Assembly: GCF_000091045.1 (NCBI RefSeq) | Contig: NC_006683.1 | Coordinates: 110,441-174,440 of the forward strand | Length of the DNA: 64,000 nucleotides | Direction of reading: 5' to 3' | DNA from: Cryptococcus deneoformans JEC21 | Lineage: Eukaryota > Basidiomycota > Tremellomycetes > Tremellales > Cryptococcaceae | Notes under the pieces: model-generated | What the model was told of the DNA's origin: nothing | The model's input: the letters and a program-made list of their open reading frames with translations, nothing else | Database searches by the model: none | Shown: in pieces, positions 46,627-60,686 of the stretch | How positions within the stretch are numbered: position 1 is the stretch's first letter | How the letters are laid out: each line of letters starts with the position of its first letter | Made by a program: the position numbers and the translations under genes

Positions 46627-47453
46627 GATATAGCAAGCAACCCTGCAATCAATGGAGGTCATCGATTAAAAGACAGCTCTGTCGGGCTGTAGTACACAAA
46701 GAGCAGATAGATTGTCTGGGAGAATCCAAAGGCTTCCAAAAAGTCCCTCACTTTTGTCTGATAAAGGTTATAAAGGCGGGGTATGAGCGTCAGCCACAGA
46801 TATTGGTGTATCCATATTTGTGGGTGATCCTTAGTAGCGCCTTCAAGGAACAGGAAACAAATCAAGATTTATGTCTTTGTTCATGTTTAAAGGCGTCTGA
46901 TATGCATTCAAGGGTATCTCTGCAAATAAAAAGTTAGAAGTTAGAATTCTATTCAATGACACATCATTTCACTAACAGAATCATAAGATGGACACGTAAA
47001 ATCGATCGCAGTTTCTTTCATGAAGCAAGCACGATGACTGTTAATACCTGAACCATCCTGATCGATTCCAATTTCAGCCAAAAATGGTTTTAATACTCAG
47101 AATGATCCATTGGAGTTCCAAGACCTCTAGCGTCGAAGTGTATTAATTGATAAAATGGGGAAAGAGGTGCAAATTGCAAAAAGAACTTGTCAGAAAGGAG
47201 TAAAAGGAGTTGTTATGTGATTAATGACTTCATCTTACATGTTTCAGTAGCCGCCTCGATGTCATCAGCGTTTCTCGCCCCTTTATCATTCCTTCGCAAT
47301 GGTGGATGTCGTTCCGATGAATGACTCTTTCATTTTCCATAAACCTGCTGGATCGATCGCGATGGATAAACAATAAAACCGTTGGAGAGGATGGCAGGTC
47401 TCGTCCTTAATTAGTAAGCTATGAGCGCTGCAGCATACTGTCGAGTACAGATT
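46627..47453. other. Intergenic, nothing recognised
   Basis: About 830 AT-rich bases between the orphan and the convergent cation transporter. The overlapping frames at 46623-46937 and 46659-46865 are antiparallel shadows without motif. Confidence 0.4.
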
Positions 47454-49741
47454 TCATCTCCCTTCCCCTTGAAAACTAGGTCTATCTCCTTCATGCCCTA
47501 TACCCCCCTCACCAGATGACTTTGGATTGGTACTCGTCGGTGCTGTTATCTCATTTATGCCATCGAGACCCATTGTATTCGAGTTAAGGTAGTGTATCGG
47601 ACGAGGTGTAGGAGTTCCGGATCCGGAGCCAGAAGAAGAGCCGCCAGAGGATTGGAAGCGGTTGATAGGGTACGGTTGCGGGGTCCGGGATGTGTGCTGT
47701 AGGCTGTGCGGATGTTTAAAAAAGGTCAGAGGACGCATGCATGGGCGCTGTCAAGAGGGTTGGGATGATGCTTACGGGTTGGAAGAGGAGTAATCGCAGT
47801 GCACATAAGCTCGAATTACGCCGTCCAAGCTGCAGAATTTCAGTACCTCGGCAGAGAGATACTGGTCAAGGACTGACCTTTCTATCACACATCTGTGCAT
47901 CTGTTAGCAACCTAGCTAAAGACCCAAGTCGGCATATACTCACTGTATAGTCTCTCCGACATCATGTGCATAGTGCAGTGAGCTTGACTTGGGAAGGATT
48001 ACATCCACCTCCACAATTAGATCATCTCTAAATACCTTGTCAGTGGGAGACTCTTTATAGTGGTAACCATTTACTCACCCGATATGATAACATTCAATAT
48101 CTGCAATCTCCAAAACTGGGTTGAACCTTGAGACAAGATACAGTACTCGTGTAATTTGGTCTGCAGATGCAGTTTTACCAGACACTAAATCAATTCATCA
48201 AAGCATGCAGCATTAATCAATCTGACACAAGATGTAAGGAGAGGACTGGCTGGAAACCCACAGTTTGCAAAGTTTTCGTGAAGAGTTTTTATCCATTCCA
48301 CGATGATATACGACGAAAGGATCATACCTCCGATTGGATCTAGTAATCTCCAATGAAGTAACGAACCAATCCACTGTTTAGGTATAGTAAGTATATATTC
48401 GGTGAATAGGGATTAGTTGTGTTGCGTACGGGGAAAGCCAGAGACATGGCGTTGAAGAACACATCGTTCTCTGCATCCTGTGCAAGTGCTTGCACACCGG
48501 ATGAAGGGATACGGGAGCACCAAGCCCATCTGTCTGTGTATTAGCACAGGCTCAGCATGATATAAATTTGACTACGTACAAGATTGCTTTGATACCGATT
48601 GTGACAAGCATAATTCTGGTTTATATGTTAGTGAATTATTCCTCGATCAGAGTCAGCAAACCTACCCCACACCTAAAGGTCCAAGATTAATAGGATCTTC
48701 TTCGGGAGGTCCAATAGTCCTTTTAAATGATTCTATGAATACCTGCACGAAAGAAGCAATCATGGCTACCGAGAAGATCAACTGTTGAGAGGTTATCAGT
48801 CCATTAATACACTTTCAGCGCTCAAAAAGGAGAGGCGTACCACTCCTAATGGTTCAAACCTCCGTTTCCCTGTCGGGTATTTGTGTGAATCTGTCTTCAT
48901 GCCTATTGCCAGACTCGTTCCTAGGATGATGAATGTGCTTAAAAGATCTAAGGCGGAGTCGACAAGAGAAGCAGCAAGGGAAATAGACGATGAGTGGAGA
49001 ACAGCCGCGGTTTTTCCTCCGACAAGAAGGATGTTAACTATAGTGTTTACTGGAAGAAGTGTGATTATGGCTCGAGGATTATAACAAAGAGCGGAACGTA
49101 CTACTGAGCGCTAACCGAGCAAGTTTCTCTCTTCTCTCAGCTTTGGCATCTGCTAATAATGGTGTTTCCTCTCCTGGATCTCCATTCTCGTCCCCATACC
49201 CATCCCCTCCCCTTGCTCCATTCGTTCTCCAATAGCTATCTCTCCTTGCCGCTTTGGGACTGGCCACTTCTTCTTCGAGGTCACCTAATCTTTGCATGTA
49301 TGTTCGCGAGGGAGTAAAAGATAACGCGATGTTGTGCGTCAGTTCCCCTGATAGAATCCCATCCACTTCTAAGTAATGTTCGCGCAAGCGCGCTAAATTG
49401 CGATAATACGGGCGTAACTTTTTGGGAAGTGTTGATATTTCATCATCACTTATGGGTAATCCGTCAAAGTCACCGCTCCTCTCATGCTGACTGATGATTC
49501 CTTCCTTACGAGCTTCTTCAAATGTCATTCCCCTCCCTCGCCGAAAAGAGAGGGGCGATTGGGTAGTCGTTAAGGGTGTTAGTTGGGCTTCAGGTTCCGG
49601 AGGATGAGAGGGATTGTGGAAGTGATTGTTGAGACAGAATGTGGTACCAGATGATGAGGAAATTCGGGGCGAGGGATGGCTGTTAGAGAAGCCATAAGAG
49701 GTCGTAGCGGAGTGTTGGATCGGAGGTCTTTTATCTGCCAT
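47454..49741 (-). CDS. Cation diffusion facilitator (CDF) family metal transporter
   Basis: ATG 49741 (MADKRPPIQHSATTSYGFSN). A cytosolic N-terminus of about 220 residues includes the fungal CDF block LPKKLRPYYRNLARLREHYLEVD. The membrane part reads INTIVNILLVGGKTAAVLHS, SLAASLVDSALDLLSTFIIL (the D-x-x-x-D metal site in TM2), TDSHKYPTGKRRFEPLGVLI, VAMIASFVQVFIESF, ALAQDAENDVFFNAMSL (D-x-x-x-D in TM5) and WRLLDPIGGMILSSYIIVEW. A C-terminal domain with NFANLSGKTASADQI and ECYHIGDDLIVEVDVILP follows, then a Ser/Gly-rich tail. About 560 residues, many introns. Family members exchange Zn, Mn or Fe for protons. The substrate and organelle are not determined. Divergent from YTM1 by 307 bp. Confidence 0.9.
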
Positions 49742-50048
49742 CGTGTCGGATGCGCTTGCTGAGATGGAAATGGCGGCATCCCATGATAAAATGGGAGCGA
49801 CAATGTTCCCGTCTGGTGCAACATTTTATGACTCACCTCCTCCTTTGGCGGGTGCCTTTTTTTCTTTCCGTCATCTTTCCGCTGGAACGGCCGGAACCTT
49901 GATCGTCCTCATAAGATATATGGTAGTCACGTGATAAAGGAGTGGCGGGCATCGCCGACCCCTGGTCCCCGTCAGAAATTCTGTTGACCTCTTGTTCGCG
50001 CTCGATGAAAGTTGTTGATCATACAAGCAAGTCTACACCCAACGAAAG
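49742..50048. promoter_or_regulatory. Divergent promoter, CDF / YTM1
   Basis: 307 bp between outward-reading genes. No clear TATA box, consistent with a housekeeping promoter. Confidence 0.45.
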
Positions 50049-51617
50049 ATGTCGATCGACCCAGCTGGATCACAGGCATCTCGCCAACTCCCCATCAACC
50101 TCTTCACCAGGTCTCCAACAGATGCCATCCCCCAGTCTACCTATTTTATTCCCTCCGCCTGGCGTCGATTCCAACTCTCAGAACTCATAAACCAGGTTCT
50201 CGGTAACACCGCTGAAAATGGAAGTAAACCTGTGCCATTTGACTTCCTTGTAAACGGTGAAGTTCTTAGGGGCAGCCTAGAAGCGTGGGTGAAAAAGAAC
50301 AGGGGAGGAGATGAAGAAAGTCAGATTGATGTTGAGTATGTGAGGAGTGTGATGCCGCCAGAGGAGGCTGCGAGGGTCGAGGTCGAGGATTGGGTGTCTG
50401 GCTTGAGCTTAAGCAGGAAAGGGTACGTTCAAATGATGCAGAAAAGATTTATTTGCTGACATCCTCACAGATACGTGCTTCTTTCATCCTACCTATCTCA
50501 CCTGCAAGTCCTCCCTCTTTCAGCTGCTGCTCAATCATCCTCTGCTCTTTACACTCTTCCCCTCCCTACTTCCCTTGGTGCTACATCCTGTACCTGGGTT
50601 TCTCCTCAAACTCAAGAAACCGACATTCTCGTCGCTGCCGGCGGTGTTGACCGTCAAACCCACGTTTACTCTATTCCCTCCCTCTCACCCGACACTGCTG
50701 ATGCTCCTCGCGAACTCTACACCCTTCACGGCCACACCGGTCCTATCTCTTCTGTTATCGCTAGCTCCTCCGGTAAAGAAATTGTAACAGGTTCATGGGA
50801 CGGTAACATCAATCTCTACGTCCTTCCCGACGCGGAGCCAACAGAACACCAAGTTCCTGCCGACCCCGTGTCTTATCTCCCTGGCCAAGGTACCAAGAAG
50901 CGTCGGAAGCTCGAGAAAGACCAAGAAAAGGCTCCTATAGAAGGTCTCACTGACGGTGATGCTACCGGCGAAGGTGGATGGAGGCGGGCGCCTGATGCTG
51001 TCATGCGTGGCCATACCGGCAGGGTCGGCGGCCTCGTTTGGGACAAGCTTGACAGTGGTAAGATCTGGAGTGCTGGCTGGGACGGAAGCGTGCGTGGATG
51101 GGAGGTGGAGACTGGTGCTGCCGGAGCGTTGAGGCAGGGACCGTTTGATAAGTCTGCGCTGTGTGTGGATCAGTGGAAGATGAATGGAACTTTGGCGACC
51201 GGTAATATGGACAGGACGATTTGTCTTTGGGATACTCGACAAGGTCAGTCACTGTCGTCTCATCCATCACTAGCTACACATCTAACTCATTTTTTTTCCT
51301 TAGCTACCTCCCTGATTTCCCTTACGCTTCCCACCACGTCCCCCGTCCCCTCTGTTACATGCCACCCTACATCCCCCTTCACCCTCGCCTCTGCCACTTA
51401 CTCTGGCGTCGTCCAAATCTGGGATATCCGATCACCCAAGACTGCCCTTTTCACCGTTTCAAAGGCGCAGAGCAAGTTGGCCGATCCTAATAGAAAGGTT
51501 ACAAAGAATGGCAAGGTTTTGGGTGAGAGGCTGTTGGCGGTTGACTGGAATGGAGAAGTTTTGGTTGCGGGTGGTGAAGACGGCGAGGTTGGGATCTGGC
51601 GAGCGAGAGGAGAGTAA
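50049..51617 (+). CDS. YTM1: Ribosome biogenesis protein Ytm1 (WDR12)
   Basis: ATG 50049 (MSIDPAGSQASRQLPINLFT). An N-terminal NLE ubiquitin-like domain (TYFIPSAWRRFQLSELINQV, PFDFLVNGEVLRGSLEAWV, then VEYVRSVMPPEE) is followed by seven WD repeats. Clear blades include LYTLHGHTGPISSVIASSSG, VTGSWDGNINLYVLPD, DAVMRGHTGRVGGLVWDKLD, WSAGWDGSVRGWEVETG, LATGNMDRTICLWDTRQ, LASATYSGVVQIWDIRSPK and LVAGGEDGEVGIWRARGE. Two introns are visible (after LSLSRKG and after WDTRQ). Ytm1 works with Nop7 and Erb1 and is removed by the AAA protein Rea1 during 60S maturation in the nucleolus. Confidence 0.96.
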
Positions 51618-53055
51618 AATCACGGGATATCGAGACTGTATGCATTGGGCATGTTTAAATTGTGATTCAGTGTCCTTCTTTCGCTGCTCTTACGATCTTT
51701 ATTTTTCAAGTGGATTGCGTCGCTTTGGACCGAATCGTTTCAAAGGCCCTTCCCGTCAAAGCGATTAAAATAATGCTGTACCAGGATATTCCATTGAACA
51801 CCAGTGGGCGAAATGTCAATCATTGATTTGCTCCCAAACAGCCTTACAGTTACTCGGCTTGCAACTTATTTACCTCCTTCATTCATGTAACCTTACCCTT
51901 CACCCACCGGGCGCGCCGCGCAACAGTTACATGCCGACTGCGCCAGACCAGATCCAAGAGTGTTCAGAGATAGATCCCTAGATGCTGCCTCTCTCCAACA
52001 GCGTCAAGACGCGATGGAAGAAAGTGGGATTGGATCATGTCGTAGACCGTCTTGCACATGAATGTCGAGCCTCTAATAATTTCTGGTGGGCAACCAAGGG
52101 GCGGACAAGACCGATGAGATACTTGTTCTACGCATCCAACTTGCATTCTATGAGCCCCACTTCTACATGCATGTGCCCAAGCATTGCAGGCAGCGATACA
52201 CCAATCGCCTTCTCCCCACAGCATACACATCCGGCTGCACAGAGAGAAAAAGCATCTACGCAGTCTTGGCCGGGCCAAACGCGTCGCGTGTTGCCTCCTG
52301 GGATGCTTCTGGGCCTGGGCAAATCGCGGCGGGGACCCTTGTTTCTGATTCTTTCCTGCGTGCATGTTAAGAAAAAGAAAAAACAACCCTTCTTTTGCTG
52401 CTGCTTCAGTTGGGGATCCACCACTGTCCACACAAACTACCATCCACACTTTCGGGCAGGTCCCGTATTCCTTGTATCCCACTCCCACTCAGCAGTCCCA
52501 ACCGACCACCGAAAAGCAACCACTAGTCAGAGCGACCGTTTGTCTCGGAGCACGGCAGCCACGGAACAACAGCAGCTGCTCGAGCACAGCGAGTACCGGC
52601 GCATTGACCTCGACGTCTCGCTTCCGTCGCCAGCTATCCGACTGCAAATTCGGCCAGCGCTGTAGCGAGAGTGTTGTGCTACCCTGCCAGTGAGTCTGCC
52701 TTGCACTATATTCACCGTCGCTGTCACTAAATTACTACGCAGCAGTCTATATCCATCGACGCCACGAAATAGCCTTGAAGGGTCCGACACGGCCTGCTCC
52801 TATTTCACCCATAGTCTCACCAAATCTAGACTTGTCGACAGCATCCTTTCAGCTGTAATAAATTATTACCGAGCTCATCTCAAACATAACTACGCCTCTC
52901 CTTTCGCCACTTCCTTACACCACACGTCACGCTTATTCCCCCATCTGATACTCTCCATTTGAGTGCCCACTCGTTCTCTTCACTATCACATTCGTTTGAC
53001 ATCACATTCTTTACCAAGCACCACGGCTGGCCCGTATCCTCAAACTATCTTTAAG
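51618..53055. other. Intergenic/long leader of the Opy2-like gene
   Basis: About 1.4 kb. A 228-codon open frame at 51982-52665 opposes similar-length antisense frames and has no domain. C-rich and CAC-rich leader sequence precedes ATG 53056. Confidence 0.4.
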
Positions 53056-55001
53056 ATGATGCCTCATCCAAACGAACTCTTTCCCAGGATGGACTGGTAT
53101 CGACGAGAGAACTGTGTTACTTGCAATGACACGACACCTACTTGCAATTGCTCCTCTTCGGAAAAGTGCATTCTCTCCTCTAGGTGAGTTTGTTTGTTAT
53201 TACCGAGAGCAAACAAAGCTGACACGATTGAGTAGAACGTGCAGCCAATGCCCTACAATTCAGTGTATCGCCAAATCGTCAAGTTCAGGTGGATCAAGCG
53301 TTAACGTCGGAGCTATTGTCGGACCGATAGTAGCGGCTCTGGTGATTGCAAGTTTGGGATTGTTTTGGTGGATGAGAAGGAAGAAGGTGAGTTATAATGA
53401 CGATTCACTAAGAAGCGTACTGACAAAAGCTGCAGAGAAGAGATCTCAAGCGTGTCGAAGAACTGGCCGCGCGAGCACGCAAAGCCGAATCAGCAGGTTT
53501 CCAACTCTCCCCGACCGGTTCTCCAGCTCCTGGTTCTGCCCACTCTCGTTCTCCCAACACTCACGATCTCCCACTTCCGCCTTCTTCAGCCACTCGTCGG
53601 TCACCATTACCCCCGGTACCTGTCAATGCAGAATACTATGACGAAAATGGCGCGACAATCCGGGTATACTCTACAAACGGCACTATCAACGCTGATCCCA
53701 ATGGTGATCCATTTTCCGATAGACAGAGTATCTCAACGATGGGGAGTGGAGGTACAGCCAATATCATTCCTATCCAATGGATTCCACCTTCCAACTCGGA
53801 AGACGGGTTATCAAAGATGGCCACTCAGCCTGCGCAAAGCGCGGCCGCCAGAGCACTTGATCAGGCGAGACAAAATCTATTCAAACCCGGTGCCGCCCCG
53901 ACCCGACCCGCACGTTCCCCTGACCTTGACCTACGTCTCAACCCCCCAAGCTCTTTTGACCTAAGCGCTTTGGAATCCCCCAACGCCAACACTTACCGTG
54001 ACTCTTACCTCTCTGGCAACTCCGCCGCTCCATCCTACTTTTCCGGTCAATCCGATCTCAATATCGACGCGCCAAAGATTGTCACTTCGAAGCAAGTTCA
54101 AGTTGGAAGGTTGCAGCAAGCAGAGATGGTGCAATTTGGAGGGAAGCATGCGCAGATGATGGAGGTACTTGGCGGTTCGTCGATGTTGGGGTCTACTAGG
54201 GATGGAGATTATCCGTTTGACCAGCACCCTGCCGAACGCGGAGTGGGGCCTGCGCCAGGGCTATCACCGAGCGATGCTTCCTTCCGATCGGGTAGAACTG
54301 GTGAAGCTGTTCGGACGCTCACTCCTGTGAGTCGAAAGTTTGATGAAGAGGAGAGACTTGAGAGTGGGTCTACATCCCCTGGCGATTTGCGGTTCTCCAT
54401 GGGTAGTCTGGCGTACCGCGATAGCACAAGCACCATGGGTACGAGTAGGTACCTCGCCTCTGCTACCACTGTTGCTGTCCCCACCGCGGGCATATCCCCT
54501 ACACTCTTAACCTCTACCTCTACACCCAACACGGCCAATCACGAAGCAAGAGCGAGCGTCGTCTCATCTAAATCATACGCCGATTCCGTCCTTGGCGCTT
54601 TCCCCATGATCCCTCCCGACTCTCATCGCCCACCTCTCCCGCCCAATGCCAGCTTTATCGCAAATTCCAACTCTACGATGCACACCAGTGTCCCACACTC
54701 TACATCCGTCGACACTCTTGATCGAGCTCTCATCTCCCGTCCACCACCTTCGTATCGCCCTCCTCCCCCTGGCCCACGACCACCAAGCTCAGCAAGAGGG
54801 TCGACAGCTGCGGAGCTGCTACGTGAGCAGGGCGAGAGGGAAGATGGTGAATTCGATGAGGGGAAGGAAGGAGCGGGAGGGAAGAAGAAAAGGCCCGAGA
54901 CGCAGACGAGTGTAGCAGATAGTTTATTGGGCAGTTTCCCGTTCGTACCCCCGAATGTGGATGACCTTGCGGGTCTACCGTCACCATCACAAAGAAACTG
55001 A
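53056..55001 (+). CDS. OPY2: Opy2-like single-pass membrane anchor
   Basis: Exons 53056-53183, 53236-53386 and 53436-55001 encode 614 residues. A short extracellular Cys-rich segment near residues 15-52 (ENCVTCNDTTPTCNCSSSEK, then TCSQCPTIQCIAK) matches the Opy2 N-terminal domain. One membrane segment follows (VGAIVGPIVAALVIASLGLF), then WWMRRKK and a long Ser/Pro-rich cytosolic tail. Yeast Opy2 anchors Ste50 and so recruits Ste11 in the osmostress (HOG) and filamentation pathways. Here the C-terminal tail has two similar motifs, YADSVLGAFPMIPP and VADSLLGSFPFVPP, which may be docking sites. There is no N-terminal signal peptide, so a type III (signal-anchor) topology is likely. Assignment rests on the Cys-rich domain and layout. 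Confidence 0.82.
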
Positions 55002-55251
55002 GTTTACGAATGGAAGGAGAACGGACATCAGAAAGGAGTTGTCTCTTATGGGTTATGAACTGTGCGATGGGTGTATTTTATCATGGGATTTCTTTCTACT
55101 TTTATTTTAAGGGTTATGTCTCAACTTGTACCGAGGGGTATAGGATGGTTTACGAAATGCATGACAAAGACTTATGCTACAATGATGGTCGTCGTCTTGC
55201 CAATGTCATGTTGCTCAATCGGCGAATCATAAATCGCGTATTTTCCACCTC

Positions 55252-56319
55252 TTACTTGCTCGGATCGATCGGTGTCAGCCTTTTTAATCCCACCTCTTCA
55301 TTCATCATCTCCATCCCAAACACACCGGGACGCAATATCGCGCCCCCTCCCAGCCCGCCCAGCCCCCCAACCCCAGTCCCAAATCTCGGAGAATTCCCAC
55401 CACCATACCCGTATGAATGAACGAAGGGAGGACCAAATGGCGAGATTGTACCAGGATCAGAAAGCACAGCAGCAAGAGAAGTAGTTTCCGAGGGTGAGAA
55501 TAGTTCGGGGGAAGACCGCTCTGTGGCAATGGAGGTTGAACGGGAGGGTAGAGGCCTGTGGGGTCCCTCGTTGGACGTTGATTTGTCGCTGGCATCATCA
55601 TTTCCATGAATATCCTGCTCCTCTTCTCCCTTTTCAGCCGTAACATCCATATCAACGGTCGTACCAGTATCACCTTCGAAACTTGCACTACTTTTTAGTA
55701 ATGGACAGAGTTTATCGGCGAGGATGGAAGATTTTGAAAATCCGGGACGCGGTGCATGAAGGGGGATGGTCCGTTCCTTGTGTTGGATATGTTCACCATT
55801 GTTTTGAGGGAAAAGACTTATAGTTTGAGAAGTTGAATATGAAGAAGGGAGCGGATGGGCTGAGAGAGATATGGACGGAGAAGCAACATCGGTGGAGAGT
55901 GATGGAATGGGATGAGGAGGCGAGTGTATTGAAGATTGCGTTGCATTTGAGGAGGGTCCAGAGGGTTCTTTTAGAGGCTCTCCAAACTCGGATTTTGTCT
56001 CGGCTGTACCTTGGTGTTTCTCCTCATGCGAGAGGATGTCCTCTCTATTCTTGCTTGTCACTGAACATACATTAAGAAGTCAGCATAAGAGGACAGTATA
56101 CTAGCGAAGAAGCTGTACCAGCGTCTTTAATCGACTCGTTTATGCGTCCGATCAAACTGGGTTTGGTATGCCAGACTTCTCCCTGAGTATATGGCTGCGT
56201 CGAAGTTGTTGTGCTTGTTGGCTTGGTAAAAGAGGAGAGGCTAAGATGAAGTGTCAGTTATGCTACATGATGAGGGAATACCAGATGAGCATTTACTCTT
56301 TCTGCTGTGAAGCGAACAT
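55252..56319 (-). CDS. Disordered orphan protein, about 310 residues
   Basis: A tiny first exon (ATG 56319, MFASQQKD) splices over GTAAAT...CATCTTAG to SSFTKPTSTTTSTQPYTQGE and WHTKPSLIGRINESIKDA. After a second intron (GTACAG...GTTCAG) the long exon begins TSKNREDILSHEEKHQG. The protein is Ser/Pro/Glu-rich, with acidic patches and a Gly-rich C-terminus (GTGVGGLGGLGGGA) ending GLKRLTPIDPSK. No domain is recognised. Tail-to-tail with the Opy2-like gene, 250 bp apart. The GC-to-protein frame is long and the splices fit, so I judge it a gene. Confidence 0.6.
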
Positions 56320-57445
56320 TGTCGCAGTCTCTTGTATAATAGTTCTGCAACTTTAGAGAAGGTGATATGGCTTGGCGGCGAATGGTCATACCATTATGCT
56401 TTTATACCTTTCGTCGGTGTCCACGCTTTTATTATCTCCTTGTCATTTGATCCTGGTGTTTAGTGACAGCCGCAACGTGAAAGTCGAAACATGAAAGTGG
56501 ACCGTAGACGTCATATCCGGATGCTTGTCTCACGACGGTTTGCCGAGTTGCCGGAAGAGTGAGACGAGCGAGGAGCAGTGTGAGAGGGGAAATGTGGACC
56601 AAACGTTGGGGGTGAGGTGGGTCGCTGGCGAGGGAATGGGGAGAGTGGATGGTGGAGTAGCGCTGTGGTGAGACTCAGGTTAAAATGGTGCATGTCTTGT
56701 GTCGAAACAGTAAGCTGTCAACTCCACAGGAGGATTAGGGAAGGGAACGAAAGAAAATTACGTCTTGCATTTCTGGCAGTTAAGCGATGAGAGTATTCAA
56801 TTCCGAACTGTCCAAAGGAAGGTCCTTTCCAAAGGCCCATGACGATAGATGTATGTTATTAGATGCTAGAATCCCTTTCGTCGCCTTGTTGACTATTTCA
56901 GGCGGCACGCGTGTGTGAAGATATGCAAGTGTTTTAGCCGACGTGCTACTTATAGCAGGTGAGACTCGTAGGGTGTATGTTATCGCTAATACGGAGGCCC
57001 GGCGCCCTGTGGGCTGATGTCAGCGGATTTGAGAACGATTCCACGAGTGAAGTCGTCAGTGGTTAAGTTATGGGAAAGCGCTATTGGTCAGGACATCTGA
57101 GCTGAAACAATTGATTGTGTGAGAGAACAGGGTCATACTTCGCTCTTTTTATTGCTGAGATGCTATGTGAATATCAATAAGATATTAAAAAGTTACCCTA
57201 CAGCGCAGGGAAGAAAGAAAGACGGAAACGTATGTAATAAGAATCAGCCGGTACTCGCTCGCTGCCCTTCTTCTCGTAGGCCGACGTCGAAAGACTGAGC
57301 CTGATAATCGATAATTCCTCATAATCTATCATCGGGCAATGGAGATTTTCCACATCTCCGTCCCGGTCATCTTCCGACTCCACCCCCGTCTTCGTCGTCA
57401 AAACAATAAATACCTAGCAAAAAGCAGCCTTGTTCGACCTCAAAG
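56320..57445. promoter_or_regulatory. Divergent intergenic region, orphan / MYST acetyltransferase
   Basis: About 1.1 kb with no supported gene. It must contain both leaders and promoters. Confidence 0.45.
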
Positions 57446-59733
<2,288 letters not shown>

Positions 59734-60686
59734 ACTTGATGCTCCGGGCATAACATATTCATGCTATAGAACATCCAACAGCTGAGCGGTATTGTCCGTC
59801 GAGGGGCTTGTGTCCAGCCTGCTGTTGTGCATGTTGTAGGATAATTTAACCCTCGAGAAAGGGGGGCAGGCCGCCGTTCAAGATGGATAATAATAGATCA
59901 TTCAGAGATTTGAGATTTAAGACCACATCAAAAATTTCCCCTTCAGGTAATTCTGATTACCCCGACGGCGATGTAGACATCAGCGAAAAGCAGCAGCTGA
60001 TGCCGTCATACGTCATGCATCTTCCTCTCTTGCTTTTCTCGCGCTCATCTCATCTCTCGTTAAATTAATTATATAGAACTGATTATTGTTATTTTTGTGC
60101 GTTCGGCGGCAGTTGGAGTAAGCCCAGAGACTCGTAATCGGAGTAAAATGATTTGATTAAATCTGATTCCACTACCGGGCATTTTGGAATCGCTGATATT
60201 CCGACAGCTGCCGAACCTACTCAATGTCTTATTATGCACCACGAAGCATGGATTGCGAAATAATCTTGTATGCAGAAACAAAGCTATAGCAGAGAGCAAG
60301 TCCATATGCATCATGTAGCGTGCTATATTGCAGACGGTTTAAGCCAAAGACGGGGAGGAAATTGAAGCTCCGACAATCCAACTCCGACACGGGACAGGGC
60401 CGAAAGTCGAACGACGAATACTTGTAATTACCGGACCCAGAAGAGTGGGTTCTCACGCACATTGCGATCGTAATAATTAATATTGCAGTTCTTCTGAAAT
60501 GCTTGTTCTGACACGTTGAACACATTTTCATCAATAAGGACCTGGCACTGAATTCGATTTCACGGTTTACATGATGTTAATCGCATTCTACATAGGATAG
60601 AAGACTTCAATTCCCGCGGTAACCTCAAGACAATCGGTCAGCGGCTTCATTCTGATATTTCGATCACTGTCTTCTTCATTTTCGCC
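59734..60686. other. Intergenic, promoter region of the fusion gene
   Basis: About 950 bp, mixed composition, short frames only. No repeat or TATA box stands out. Confidence 0.4.

Noticed and set aside
51982..52665. 228-codon open frame before the Opy2-like gene
   Set aside because: No domain, competing antisense frames of similar length, and it lies in the leader region of the downstream gene.
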